Shown one piece after another: positions 45,859 to 55,296 of a stretch of 64,000 nt of DNA. Numbering within the stretch: position 1 is the stretch's first letter; each line of letters begins with the position of its first letter. The position numbers were made by a program, and so were the translations under genes. A model generated the notes under the pieces. That model was not told the DNA's origin, searched no databases, and saw only the letters and a program-made list of their open reading frames with translations. Origin of the DNA: Bacteroidetes bacterium UBA2664. GTDB taxonomy: Bacteria > Bacteroidota > Rhodothermia > Balneolales > Balneolaceae. Location of the stretch: positions 62,001 to 126,000 of the forward strand of contig DEMS01000023.1 in NCBI GenBank assembly GCA_002359315.1, in the 5' to 3' direction.

Positions 45859-46998
45859 TTAGTGGAGGCTATCATATTCTTCATCGGATACAGGTTCTGC
45901 CCATTCAACTCCTCCTTTATCAAGATTTGGACCGATGGCCGTATGCGTCATTGAATGTTCGTGAGAAGCTCCGTGCCAATGTTTTGCACCCGGCGGGACT
46001 TTAATGACATCTCCTTCCCGAATAATTTGAATGGGTTTTCCTTCTATTTGGTGATAACCGGTTCCATCGGTTACGATGAGAATTTGTCCACCGGGATGGG
46101 TATGCCAGTACGATCGTGCCTTCGGTTCAAACTTCACCTTACCCCCATTCGTGTTTAAATGATCATTCGGAAGTATGATCATATTTACCCAAACTGTACC
46201 AGTGAAATTTCCTCCAGTAACTTCATTACCTTCCGGCAGAATGGATGTCATATTATAATGTTCTGAATTCCTGTTTTCGAGAACTTGATTCAGCACGGCT
46301 TGAGCTACATCTCCTCTCTCTTCCCCTAATGTTGATTCTATGATGCTGACAAATTCCTGCAACTGGCCGGGGGTTAAACCCACATTCAGGGAAATATTGA
46401 AATGGCTTCCCAACATGGGTTCCACTCCGTCCAAACTGCTGAGTACAGAGATAGTTGTGAGTTGTCTTTGATCGTAGCTTATCACATCCCGTTCAAATAA
46501 GTCGGCAAACAGATGCTCTTTGAGGAATGTATCAATAGCCGGAGAGAAAGCTCCGTAGCCCGATTCCGGTTTGCCCCAATTAGAGCCGGTTAGCTCATAC
46601 AGGGTTTCCACTCCCCGATCGTATTTATCCCGGCCATCGTTGATCGGAGAAGCTTCCGGGCCCTCTTCATCTTGAATTCCGTCAGCCTCACGTTCGTCTA
46701 AAACCTCCATAAAGGTATTAAGCCCACGAATACTTCGTGGAAACCCGGCGTAGGCATACAAATGGACCATCGACTCTTTGATCTCATTGATCGTCAGGCC
46801 GGCGTCCAATCCGTTGTTTAGTGCCGGTTTTAAGTTTTGAAGGTCACCGATTGCGGTATAGGCTACAATTGGTATCAAAGTTTGTTGTTTTTCACTGAGC
46901 GACTGATTCCGTTCTGTACTTTGCGCCTTCAGGTCGAGTGAAAAACAACTTATTCCTAGAATTAAACTTAGAAGTAAAGGTGTTCTTATTTTTTTCAT
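45859..46998 (-). CDS. Exported carboxymuconolactone decarboxylase-like protein with C-terminal cupin
   Basis: This 379-residue protein has a signal peptide (to about residue 25), two carboxymuconolactone decarboxylase-like helical domains (about 55-120 and 160-240) and a C-terminal cupin (about 285-355) with YWHTHPGGQ and GAKHWHGASHEH as metal ligands. Each CMD half lacks a CxxC redox pair, unlike AhpD. Export plus fusion suggests a secreted enzyme acting on aromatic or lactone compounds; the actual reaction is unknown. It is the last gene of the minus-strand run beginning at 53140, only 17 bases after the carboxylesterase gene. Confidence 0.85.
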   Translation of the reverse strand: MKKIRTPLLLSLILGISCFSLDLKAQSTERNQSLSEKQQTLIPIVAYTAIGDLQNLKPALNNGLDAGLTINEIKESMVHLYAYAGFPRSIRGLNTFMEVLDEREADGIQDEEGPEASPINDGRDKYDRGVETLYELTGSNWGKPESGYGAFSPAIDTFLKEHLFADLFERDVISYDQRQLTTISVLSSLDGVEPMLGSHFNISLNVGLTPGQLQEFVSIIESTLGEERGDVAQAVLNQVLENRNSEHYNMTSILPEGNEVTGGNFTGTVWVNMIILPNDHLNTNGGKVKFEPKARSYWHTHPGGQILIVTDGTGYHQIEGKPIQIIREGDVIKVPPGAKHWHGASHEHSMTHTAIGPNLDKGGVEWAEPVSDEEYDSLH

Positions 46999-47015
46999 TT
47001 TACTTTTTTAAATGA

Positions 47016-48671
47016 TTAAATACCGCGCGTTTGCAATCGTGCTCTCAACATCTCAGAGGCTTTTGTAATTACATCCAATCTTTCTTTTCTGGGATCGGGC
47101 TTGCCTACTGTTTCACCATCGGACTCAATTTCAAGTATTTCTTCATTTTGAGTATCGTAAGAAGGCCATTCAGGCACCCCTTCGCCATTAGGATTTCCTG
47201 TCTTGGCGAAATTAGCCCAATAGGTGTTTAACACCTGCGCTAACTTTTCTTCTTCAGGCGTCGGTTCTGTATCTCCCCATCGAGCATTCAGGTTGTTAAA
47301 TACAAAGGCTACCTCTGATCCGTGTCCGGCCCCAAATCGCTGTCGCTCCTGCATGGATTCCGGAACATAGGAGAAAAGATACATATATGCAGGATTGTCT
47401 GCAGTAACAACTGTTCTTGCTGTCATACGTGCCGGCTCGCCCCATACCCAGTCGGTATTAAACTTTGTGATAACCTCAGCAAATTCTTTATTTCCATCAG
47501 GATCGTATGCAGCTCTCGCCTCATCTTCCAGTTCACCGAATAGTGAAAACAGTTCATCTTTAGAGCTGCTGTTATTTACAAAACTGCCACCTATTTCGGC
47601 ACTTGTATTTCCGATGATAAGCGGAACGTCTGCCTGTCTGCCTGCTTTATAGGCACTCTCAGCCGTTTCTTCCACCAGATTGCCATCAAGGATCGGGCCT
47701 GAATAGGTGCGCGGACCATTCTCACCATCGGTTTCCTGACCTCCATCCACAATTTCTTCAATACTCAAATCGCGAAGTTTTGCCAGTGCTTCTTCATCGG
47801 TTCCTTCAATTCCCTTTTTACGGGCAAAATTTAGTCCAATTGTTTCGGCAGAAACCGTATAGAGAAGATCAGCATTTTCTTCACGAATGGGTCGGCCGGT
47901 AAGCACACCATCACGACCGCCGCCAGATTCACTAATCACTTTATGAAAAAGGCCTCTTGCAGCCGGTATGGTCATAAGTGAATGAACCGATACGCCTCCT
48001 GCAGAGAAACCGAAAATCGTAACATTATCCGGATTGCCACCGAATTCAGTAATATTTTCCTGTATCCATTCAAGAGCGGCAATCTGGTCCATATAGGCAT
48101 AACTGCCCTTTGGTTCCTCCGGATGCTCTTCACTCAATGCAGGGAATGCAAAATGGCCAAGGCGTCCAAGACGATAGTTTATGGTAATCAGAATAACATC
48201 CTGTTTGGCAAATGACTCACCTGTAGTTGCACCACCAGCGCCACTTCCGCCCACAAAAGCACCACCATGTATCCAAACCATTACGGGAAGATTTGCTCCC
48301 CCTTCAATTTCGGCAGGTTTCCAGATATTCAGAAAAAGACAATCTTCTGACGAGCCGTCCGCGATGGTGCCGGGAGCAGCTCCCCATCCGGACTGTGCAC
48401 AATTGGCGCCATACTCGGTTGCATCATGCACACCTTCCCATGGGTTTAAAGGTTGTGGCGGTCGCCATCGAAATTCTCCAACCGGTGGGGCTGCAAAGGG
48501 AATTCCTTTGAAACTTGAAACATCTCCATCAGTTACACCGCGAACCACTCCATTATTGGTACGAACCGTGGGTGATACACTACTATCTGTCTCCTGTGCG
48601 TACACGAATGATTGGTGAGCCAGAAACGAACAACTCATGGTGATAACTAAACCAACTATTATTTTTTTCAT
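47016..48671 (-). CDS. Exported carboxylesterase type B
   Basis: A 551-residue secreted alpha/beta hydrolase with a signal peptide ending around VYAQ (residue 26). The nucleophile elbow is GFSAGGVS (S223), the oxyanion part is WIHGGAFVGGSG, and the His of the triad lies in GAGHGSEVAFVF. SSEDCLFLN marks the type B (cholinesterase-like) family. It hydrolyses carboxylic esters; likely substrates are acetylated or aromatic esters. It lies 17 bases before the CMD-cupin gene and just after the NTF2-like remnant. Confidence 0.92.
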   Translation of the reverse strand: MKKIIVGLVITMSCSFLAHQSFVYAQETDSSVSPTVRTNNGVVRGVTDGDVSSFKGIPFAAPPVGEFRWRPPQPLNPWEGVHDATEYGANCAQSGWGAAPGTIADGSSEDCLFLNIWKPAEIEGGANLPVMVWIHGGAFVGGSGAGGATTGESFAKQDVILITINYRLGRLGHFAFPALSEEHPEEPKGSYAYMDQIAALEWIQENITEFGGNPDNVTIFGFSAGGVSVHSLMTIPAARGLFHKVISESGGGRDGVLTGRPIREENADLLYTVSAETIGLNFARKKGIEGTDEEALAKLRDLSIEEIVDGGQETDGENGPRTYSGPILDGNLVEETAESAYKAGRQADVPLIIGNTSAEIGGSFVNNSSSKDELFSLFGELEDEARAAYDPDGNKEFAEVITKFNTDWVWGEPARMTARTVVTADNPAYMYLFSYVPESMQERQRFGAGHGSEVAFVFNNLNARWGDTEPTPEEEKLAQVLNTYWANFAKTGNPNGEGVPEWPSYDTQNEEILEIESDGETVGKPDPRKERLDVITKASEMLRARLQTRGI

Positions 48672-48691
48672 TTTGATGGATTTAAATTATG

Positions 48692-48829
48692 CTATTCATT
48701 ATCTCGAGAGAGCCTTGTGAATGATAATGAGCCCAACTTCCAGCCATCGTCCAGTTTCACATACACTTCAGTAACCTCAAAGGGATTGGTGACTTCATTG
48801 CCGCCAACTTCAGCGATCAGGGTAATCCC
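48692..48829 (-). pseudogene. 3' remnant of a second NTF2-like (DUF4440) gene
   Basis: Between the NTF2-like gene and the carboxylesterase gene, one minus-strand frame reads ITLIAEVGGNEV, then FEVTEVY and GWKLGSLSF, and stops at TAG 48694. These match, in the same order, ITLEAEV, FTVTEVY and NWSMLNLTF at the C-terminus of the neighbouring protein. About 45 codons remain, directly after its stop and in another frame. It is therefore the surviving tail of a diverged tandem copy whose front part is lost. No start codon serves it. Confidence 0.72.
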
Positions 48830-48830
48830 G

Positions 48831-49301
48831 CTACTCCTCAATGCTGTGAGTGTCCCGTACACTACTGAAGGTCAGGTTCAACATACTCCAATTACCTTCC
48901 TGATTTTGATAAACTTCGGTAACTGTAAACTCATTGGAGACAACACTGCCCCGAACCTCAGCCTCCAATGTAATTCGGTTCCAAAGGATGACGGTATCGC
49001 CAAACGTTTCTACAACGACTTGGTGAACATCCGCATTTTTATACCAAATGCTTCCACTTTCAATGATTTCGAGCTCCCGGTCCTTTCCCCAGGATCCACT
49101 CATGTGGACAAATCTAGCATCGTCGTTAAAAAGAATAGCAAGCTCGTCTACATTCTTGTCTGCCATCCACTCCCATTTTTCCTGTGATAGATCAATAATT
49201 TCCTGTTCAATGTCTGTGTTTTGTGCAAAAACTTGAACAGTCATTGCGATTAAAAACATCCCTGTAAGTAATGTTTTCATACCGATTATTTGTGCTTTCA
49301 T
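48831..49301 (-). CDS. Exported NTF2-like protein (DUF4440/SnoaL-like)
   Basis: A 156-residue protein with a signal peptide (TVQVFAQ cleavage) and one NTF2-like/DUF4440 domain: SQEKWEWMADKNVDELAILFNDDARFVHMSGS, then a beta sheet ending in VTEVYQNQEGNWSMLNLTFS. Such domains form cone-shaped dimers that bind small ligands or act as hydrolases/isomerases. The start is ATG 49301, or ATG 49280, which leads more directly into the signal peptide. Its diverged second copy survives as a fragment downstream. It belongs to the exported-enzyme run. Confidence 0.82.
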   Translation of the reverse strand: MKAQIIGMKTLLTGMFLIAMTVQVFAQNTDIEQEIIDLSQEKWEWMADKNVDELAILFNDDARFVHMSGSWGKDRELEIIESGSIWYKNADVHQVVVETFGDTVILWNRITLEAEVRGSVVSNEFTVTEVYQNQEGNWSMLNLTFSSVRDTHSIEE

Positions 49302-49419
49302 ACTGATATTTTAAATTAAGATTTAAATAGAAAATGAAACAAAGCCCAATAGGCTATTCCTAAACGGTTATTTGATAAATCATTTCGGTGAAATTTCAAT
49401 CGATCACTGAATCCATTAG

Positions 49420-50817
49420 TTAATTGTCTCCACTATAAACCACACGCCAAATTCGCCCTATTTTGGAATCGGAGATATAAAGTGCGCCGTCCGGTGCCAT
49501 TGCCAGGCCCATCGGACGGTGTTCTGCTTCACCGGGGCCGGAGATGGAATCCGTACCGGCAAAACCGTCAGCAAAGGTCTCATAATCGCTTGAAAGCCCA
49601 CCATCATCAAAAGGGATGAATGAAACTTTATAGCCTTGCTGTGGTAGGGGTGCACGGTTCCAGGAGCCGTGAAATGCTACAAAAGCACCGCCTTGGTATC
49701 GTACGGGAAAATGTTCGCCTGTATAAAAAAGGAGCGCGTTGGGAGCCCAATGGCCGGGGAAGGCTGTTACCGGATCAAGATATTCCGAACATCTTCCAAC
49801 TTCCACTCCGTCACCACCATATTCCGGAGCGAGCACTTTCTGCCCCAATCGCTGGTCGTAATAGCAGTATGGCCAGCCTGCATTGGCACCTTCAGTGATG
49901 CGGAAAATCTCCTCGGCAGGTAGTTCGGCATTATCTTCTTGTGTATAAAGATCGGGCCAGAGCTGGTTGAGTTGATCACGTCCGTGCTGAGCAACGTAAA
50001 GTGCATTGTCCGATGAATTCCAGTCGAGGCCAACAACATTGCGGATACCGGTAGCGTAGTGCGTTCCGTCATCTTGCTGTGTCTGACCCAAAGTGTTCGC
50101 CGAAAAGCGCCATATACCGGCCTGTCGCTCAAGTTGAGAACAGGGATCCTCACCCAGTGACCCGGGAGTACGAGGTTGTTGCTGACAGGCGTTAGAAGGA
50201 GCGCCCACATTTACATAGAGATAACCGCTATCATCAAATGTGATGGACTTGGAATCGTGTGATTGTTGTTCCGGGAAACCACTAACAACGATTTCCGGAT
50301 CACCATCCGGAACAAGTGCACCATTATCAGGCATCGGCCATCGATATACAGCTTCTGTATTTGAAGCCCAGATATAGCCGTTATGTACTGCCATACCTGT
50401 TTCCCAAAGAATTCCATTCCTCATTGGCGTCATATCACTGAAATGCTCAATAATATCGGCTTTATAGTCGCCTGTTGTATCACGTAATGCGGCGATACCG
50501 CCTTGTTCAGTACGCGTTTTCACATAAATGTCACCATTAGGCGCTATGGCAATGTGCCGAGCAGGGCCAATACTGTCAACCACTAGACTCGCACAAAATC
50601 CATCCGGAAGTGTGATTCCTCCATTATCGGGATCGCACACAATATCCGCACTTGAAAGAGTCTGATTGTTTTCATCTGAAGTGCCACCGCATCCGGCTAT
50701 CAATAACACGGCTAAAAGTGAAAAAACCGTAGAAAAGAGAGCGGCTTTAGAGAAGATTGCAGAAACTCCTTTACCGACAGGTTGTAAAAAGCTTTCTATT
50801 TTGTTTTTAGTTTTCAT
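49420..50817 (-). CDS. PQQ-dependent sugar dehydrogenase-like lipoprotein (sorbosone dehydrogenase family)
   Basis: This 465-residue protein is a lipoprotein (lipobox LLIAGC, near residue 43) with a six-bladed propeller of the glucose/sorbosone dehydrogenase family. ARHIAIAPNGDIYVKTR, GIRNVVGLDWN, QHGRDQLNQLWPD, NAGWPYCYYD and HRPMGLAMAPDGALYISD are family landmarks. It should oxidise a sugar or aldose in the periplasm with PQQ, though cofactor residues were not checked one by one. It lies 118 bases from the NTF2-like gene and 203 bases after the propeller gene upstream. Confidence 0.88.
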   Translation of the reverse strand: MKTKNKIESFLQPVGKGVSAIFSKAALFSTVFSLLAVLLIAGCGGTSDENNQTLSSADIVCDPDNGGITLPDGFCASLVVDSIGPARHIAIAPNGDIYVKTRTEQGGIAALRDTTGDYKADIIEHFSDMTPMRNGILWETGMAVHNGYIWASNTEAVYRWPMPDNGALVPDGDPEIVVSGFPEQQSHDSKSITFDDSGYLYVNVGAPSNACQQQPRTPGSLGEDPCSQLERQAGIWRFSANTLGQTQQDDGTHYATGIRNVVGLDWNSSDNALYVAQHGRDQLNQLWPDLYTQEDNAELPAEEIFRITEGANAGWPYCYYDQRLGQKVLAPEYGGDGVEVGRCSEYLDPVTAFPGHWAPNALLFYTGEHFPVRYQGGAFVAFHGSWNRAPLPQQGYKVSFIPFDDGGLSSDYETFADGFAGTDSISGPGEAEHRPMGLAMAPDGALYISDSKIGRIWRVVYSGDN

Positions 50818-51020
50818 ATCGCTGAGTTTTGGTTATTGAAAAAATCCTGGTTTTTATGATAGTCCCTTTTTTAAATAATTGCTCTAAACCGTCTGTTTAA
50901 ACACGATAACGACTGCAAATAATGTCGTAACGCTCCTCTTTTTCCGATACAGCAAAGCGGAGAGAAGCCGAAATGTGACGTATTTAATTATTATGCTGTT
51001 CTAATCTTTCTCAATTTTTT

Positions 51021-52034
51021 TTAGTCTAATGGGATAAATCCAAGGGTACTTTGTGAAGTCATTGGAACCACAAGCTGGTTGGTTCCGGCATCATAACATA
51101 TCGAAGCAGCACTTGGAATATTCTCTGCAATCAACTCAGCAGGCTCACCGGGACGGATACGGGAAATGCCTCCAAATCTCACACTGCTTATGTATTTTGT
51201 ACCATCCGACATGATTTCAATTCCATCGCCTGCCGACTGAACTGCATTTTCTGTTTTCAACAGTTCTCCAATTGGTGAAAATGTGAGTACATCCGTGTTG
51301 CCAAAATTGACTACCACAATATTTCCATCTCCGTCAATAGCGATTCCGTTCGGTACGTTAATTGGATTGCCAACAACAAATTCGGATATATCACCTTGGG
51401 GAGTAATTTTCCAAACCTTCCAGGATTGAGGATCCGGATTTTGTCCCAGATCTCCGGTTTGTGTTGTGTATATTGTCCCGTCTTCAGTTACAGCGATATC
51501 GTTAATCCAGGGAGAATCAACAAGCCGGATATCTTCCAAAGGCGCACCAGTTTCCAGGTCAAACCGGCGTATTACAGCTACTGAAGGATCATCGCCACTT
51601 GTCCCGCCATCTCGATCAGCTAAATATAGTATCCCGTTGGCAATTTCACTTCCCAGCGGATCATTTAGAACCAACGGAGGTGACAATTCACTGCGCTGAC
51701 CTGGATTTTGAACGCCAATCCACTTGGGGGTATGAACAGAGCCATCAGAATTAATCAGCGAAACCCACGCATTGTTTTCCTGAACATTTTGACGTGTACC
51801 CATGTTTGGCACTACAATAAGTTCTCTTTCAGCATCATAAATACAACTCTCTGCAGTATGAAGTGCTCCAAAAACTTTGACATTGGGAGAGATGGGTAAA
51901 AAATTGCCGTCTGAATTAAGGCCAAGCGGATTTCCAACCGGATAAGAATCTGATTGCTGAGCGAAGGCTTGATTGATCAAAAGACCAAATGTTAATGTAA
52001 AAAGGGTGAAAGGCATCATTATATATTTCAGCAT
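51021..52034 (-). CDS. Exported SMP-30/NHL-type beta-propeller protein
   Basis: A 337-residue secreted protein (signal peptide ending AFAQ) made of repeated propeller blades with the pattern GxIYxT...GxIxxV, for example WINDIAVTEDGTIYTTQTG and PNGIAIDGDGNIVVVNFG. The family includes gluconolactonases and other lactonases; a metal-binding Glu/Asn/Asp set is plausible but was not confirmed. Together with the neighbouring sugar dehydrogenase it could hydrolyse the lactone product. It lies 149 bases downstream of the AraC gene on the same strand. Confidence 0.82.
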   Translation of the reverse strand: MLKYIMMPFTLFTLTFGLLINQAFAQQSDSYPVGNPLGLNSDGNFLPISPNVKVFGALHTAESCIYDAERELIVVPNMGTRQNVQENNAWVSLINSDGSVHTPKWIGVQNPGQRSELSPPLVLNDPLGSEIANGILYLADRDGGTSGDDPSVAVIRRFDLETGAPLEDIRLVDSPWINDIAVTEDGTIYTTQTGDLGQNPDPQSWKVWKITPQGDISEFVVGNPINVPNGIAIDGDGNIVVVNFGNTDVLTFSPIGELLKTENAVQSAGDGIEIMSDGTKYISSVRFGGISRIRPGEPAELIAENIPSAASICYDAGTNQLVVPMTSQSTLGFIPLD

Positions 52035-52183
52035 GGTGAAGATGGGTTAGGTTTAGTGGGATTAAAAAATCAGGGACAATTGATACATGGATTGATAGAC
52101 CCGTATTAGATACACTATCCAACTTGAAATTAGCAGGCTGAGGAATCAATCAATTACACAAAACAAACAATCACTTACGAAAA

Positions 52184-53140
52184 TCAAACATTTCGAAATT
52201 GAGTAGGACTTACTTCAGTATGTTTCTTGAAAAAGTTGCTGAAATGTGTAGCTTCACTAAATCCCAATGAATAACCAATTTCAGATATATTCCAATGGCT
52301 CTGTTTCAACAAAATCTTCGACTCTTTGAGGATACGTTCTGAGATAAACTCAGAAGTGGTTTTGCCGGTTGTTTCTTTCAGTGCCCGGTTCAGGTGGTTG
52401 ACGTGTACGTTCATGTGTTCAGCAAACTCAGAAGGAGTGCGGAGTTTAACCGATTGATGGGTTTCATCAATTGGAAACTGACGCTCCAGTAATTCCTGGA
52501 ATAGCATTGTAATTCGGCTGGCCGCATTAATCTCTTGATTTTCTATTTTAGAAGTTGGTTGCATTTTCATTGCGTAATGAATCAGCTCGAACACAATATT
52601 TCTAAGCACATCATATTTATGAATATAATCAGATTCAATCTCTTCAAACATCCGGCTGTACTTTTCCCTTATTACTGCTACCTGTTCATCTTCCAGTTCA
52701 AAAACGTGAGAGCCTCCAGGTTGAAACACTGAGTATTGATGAAGGTCACCATGATCATGGAAAAAATCATCATCAAAAATACAATAAACACCGCTTTTGA
52801 TATTTTTGGTATCCTCCCATTTGTAGGGAATTAGCGGGTTTGAAAAAGTGAGTGCTTGTTTTTTTACCTCAATCACTTTATCTGCATAGTGAACCTTACT
52901 GTTGCCAATTACCAGCATAATTTTGTAAAAGTCGCGACGTCTATATGGTACCGGCCTGGCTTTTTCTCCAACAAAGGGTTCTAAATTAAACAGATTAAAA
53001 TGCCCGATCTCATTTCCAATATTTTCTGGTACAGTTCCAGTTTTTCTCTTGTATAAGTCTTCTATCTTTTCTGATTTCTCCATGTCGCATTCAATTAAAT
53101 GTTGCCAAAATGTAAGTTGTGCAAATGTTTCCCATTTCAT
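52184..53140 (-). CDS. AraC-family transcriptional regulator
   Basis: This 318-residue regulator has an N-terminal cupin-like ligand domain and a C-terminal double helix-turn-helix: FAEHMNVHVNHLNRALKETTGKTTSEFI and the second motif ISEIGYSLGFSEATHFSNFFKKHTEVSP. It is followed on the same strand by six exported or remnant genes of one apparent functional group, so it is the likely activator of that run. The inducer is unknown. It is separated from the upstream barrel gene by 75 bases. Confidence 0.93.
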   Translation of the reverse strand: MKWETFAQLTFWQHLIECDMEKSEKIEDLYKRKTGTVPENIGNEIGHFNLFNLEPFVGEKARPVPYRRRDFYKIMLVIGNSKVHYADKVIEVKKQALTFSNPLIPYKWEDTKNIKSGVYCIFDDDFFHDHGDLHQYSVFQPGGSHVFELEDEQVAVIREKYSRMFEEIESDYIHKYDVLRNIVFELIHYAMKMQPTSKIENQEINAASRITMLFQELLERQFPIDETHQSVKLRTPSEFAEHMNVHVNHLNRALKETTGKTTSEFISERILKESKILLKQSHWNISEIGYSLGFSEATHFSNFFKKHTEVSPTQFRNV

Positions 53141-53215
53141 AATACTAAAATTAAAACGAGGTTAATAAATTGAACTTTTAAAATTTCTTCTTTACCTCAG
53201 TAGTTGATCTGTTCG

Positions 53216-54007
53216 TCAAAAGGCAAAAGCATAGTTTATACTCAGATTCCAAAGAGGATCTACATTACCGGCAATTTCACTGCTTATTTCTTTATTGATG
53301 GTTGATGAAATGGTAAATGGAAGACTTTGGTAGCCAAGCGCAATATTTACTGCGGCATAAAAACCCGTATTTTCATCAATAATCAAATAATAGGCTTGGG
53401 GCCTAACATTGAAGAAAAAATTATTCGACAAAGGAATACTTGAAAAAGTACTGTTTAGACTGATGAAATGAGTGTTGTCTGGAACAGTGGGATCAAAACC
53501 CCGTGAATATAAATAGTAGGTACCTATCGTGATGTTATTTGATATTATATAGCTCGAATTGATCTCCCCGGCTAAAAATCGACGGGCTTCAATAAGTTCT
53601 CTGGGAACTTCATTTGAAACAGCGAAAACGTCAGCAAATGAAATTGCCGAATTCGCACCAATTTTCAGATGGAACTTTTCATGTTGCACTAACTGATATC
53701 GAAACCAAAACAGAAATGACCAAGGTTTTCCTTCCATCGAAAATCGGATTTCCGGATCGAAACTTAGCCTCTTTCCTACTGATAAATTGAAAATTGCCGC
53801 AGGTTTTCCCAGTGTTAAAGAGGGAATGGTAGAAATTCCTTTATTTGTAAAACTGGCACTCCCTGAAACATCAACCCCATTTTCCCCTTGTGCATTGGCT
53901 AAGGTCGTAATCGAGATAAATAGCAGAGTGAAAAGACTTGTCTTGAGTAATAGTGTTAGTTTTAAAAAGCCGGGTATCATTTTGTTTGATTTATTTATGC
54001 AGGGCAT
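53216..54007 (-). CDS. Exported beta-barrel-like protein, unknown
   Basis: A 263-residue protein with a signal peptide ending at LANAQ (about residue 40) and a mature part of alternating amphipathic strands ending in NYAFAF, as expected for an outer-membrane barrel. No family is recognised. The start at 54007 gives a long n-region; ATG 53980 gives a more normal signal peptide. It lies just upstream of the AraC gene and could be its cotranscribed neighbour or simply unrelated. Confidence 0.7.
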   Translation of the reverse strand: MPCINKSNKMIPGFLKLTLLLKTSLFTLLFISITTLANAQGENGVDVSGSASFTNKGISTIPSLTLGKPAAIFNLSVGKRLSFDPEIRFSMEGKPWSFLFWFRYQLVQHEKFHLKIGANSAISFADVFAVSNEVPRELIEARRFLAGEINSSYIISNNITIGTYYLYSRGFDPTVPDNTHFISLNSTFSSIPLSNNFFFNVRPQAYYLIIDENTGFYAAVNIALGYQSLPFTISSTINKEISSEIAGNVDPLWNLSINYAFAF

Positions 54008-54124
54008 GATTAAAACCCTTTCATATCATTTGTTCAAACAAATTTACCAGTATCTTTAATCAGAGCATTAAACAAATCAAACCATGACTTACGAAATTCA
54101 AATATTTTTAAAAGGATGTGATAT

Positions 54125-54183
54125 GACGATCCCCCGACCCCTCAAGCGATCCGCGTGACTCTGCCGGACTGAGCCACTTCCCG
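54125..54183 (-). pseudogene. Degenerate tRNA-Pro copy
   Basis: The plus strand reads GACGA...CGACCCCTC...CCGGACTGAGCC...TCCCG, the order of parts in the intact tRNA-Pro gene at 62735-62808. The T arm and part of the 3' acceptor strand are deleted (59 bases instead of 74), the anticodon arm is scrambled and the acceptor stem carries a substitution. It cannot make a tRNA. See the direct-repeat entry for the flanks. Confidence 0.85.
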
Positions 54184-54255
54184 ATTTGATAGAATATAAA
54201 ATCAGGAGTAAATGGTCGAAACAGAACGTAAAATTACCCACACTTTTTTAAATCA
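54164..54255. repeat. Left copy of the tRNA-Pro / GIY-YIG-tail direct repeat
   Basis: These 92 bases match 62789-62881 at about 89 percent (about ten differences and one gap, counted by eye). The copied stretch covers the 5' part of tRNA-Pro, its upstream spacer and the last codons of the GIY-YIG gene (DLKK then stop). Both copies face the same way and are 8.6 kb apart. The remainder of the 575-base gap 54008-54582 holds the RadC-like fragment and otherwise no gene. Confidence 0.85.
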
Positions 54256-54320
54256 CTTAAACTAACAGAATAGTAATACAAGAAATAGTAGTGACTACTA
54301 ACGTAGAGTGATTTTAGTAG

Positions 54321-54422
54321 CTAGTATGCTGCATCTGGAGAAGTAATTCTTGGCATTCCATCCACCGGAACAGTGGATTTATAGGTCAGGCCAAACTCGG
54401 CAACTATATTTGATGTGTTCAT
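54321..54422 (-). pseudogene. N-terminal fragment of a RadC/JAB-domain protein
   Basis: ATG 54422 opens 33 codons, ending at TAG 54321, that read NTSNIVAEFGLTYKS then PRITSPDAAY. This resembles the N-terminus of the RadC-like JAB-domain proteins carried by mobile elements of Bacteroidota (VAE, YK, P-x-I-T-S patterns). The JAB catalytic part is absent. It suggests the former presence of a mobile element. The call rests on a short match. Confidence 0.5.
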
Positions 54423-54582
54423 AAGTATAAGTTGAGTGATTTGGTTATATCACAGTTCTTATACCTGAAGTAGTCAGATTATTGTGGTTTTGGTGGTGTT
54501 TAGGGAGAAATGAATACTAAATATTGGTCAACGGTAAGTATAAAATGCGTTTTTATGCATTTTATATTATGTTAGCCTTTCG

Positions 54583-55296
54583 TTAATCTTCTAACTCATC
54601 TTTAATGAGTTGAAGAACTCTCTGGTTCTCCTTGATAAATTCGCTCTCTATCTCAATCAGGGTGTTCCTACCTTCCATATACGCCCTCATCCAACCCAAG
54701 TAGTAATGATCCCTATAAAGATGATCCATATTAATAGGCACCAAGCTATAACGTTTATAGATGAATAACGGCACATGATGATCAATAAACGGTACATGCG
54801 GAGTATTTACCTGGGTATATACGGTAAACCATGTCGGCAATGTGGTTTCAAAAAAATCAATGATCTCCCTGCTTGTGGGTTTGTCTAAAATGATGCCGTA
54901 ACCCATGTTCTTGTATTGCTCATACCCGGATTGGGACAGGTTTATAATCGTTTTTGGTATTCGCGCCATGTGAAAGTGTTTAGCCAGACTATCAGCAAAG
55001 GGTTGTTGATTATCCAAAACATTAAGAACAATTCGAGATGACATGTTAAACTTAAGAAGGCTATCTACATCAGATTCAAGGGCTTCTATATTGAGTTCAA
55101 AGTTTTCCGCGAGATTTACCAAAACCTCCTTTTCTTTTACTCGATCCTTCCTCCACTCATTCCAATTGTTCACCTGCAGGGCAATCAAAATTCCGATTAC
55201 TACTAAGAAGATCTCTCCAATGGAATAGAGCAGATACTTTCGAATGTTATCTTCTTCAATCAGTTTTTTTCGGATGGTGCGGAAGAATCTCAGCAT
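54583..55296 (-). CDS. DUF6090-family membrane protein
   Basis: A 237-residue protein with the very characteristic N-terminus MLRFFRTIRKKLIEEDNIRK, YLLYSIGEIFLVVIGILIAL (one membrane helix, about 24-42) and QVNNWNEWRK, as found in the DUF6090 family, common in Balneolota and Bacteroidota. The rest is a helical domain of unknown function on the far side of the membrane. Its ATG overlaps the stop of the sensor kinase by one base (TAATG), which strongly suggests they are made together. Confidence 0.85.
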   Translation of the reverse strand: MLRFFRTIRKKLIEEDNIRKYLLYSIGEIFLVVIGILIALQVNNWNEWRKDRVKEKEVLVNLAENFELNIEALESDVDSLLKFNMSSRIVLNVLDNQQPFADSLAKHFHMARIPKTIINLSQSGYEQYKNMGYGIILDKPTSREIIDFFETTLPTWFTVYTQVNTPHVPFIDHHVPLFIYKRYSLVPINMDHLYRDHYYLGWMRAYMEGRNTLIEIESEFIKENQRVLQLIKDELED

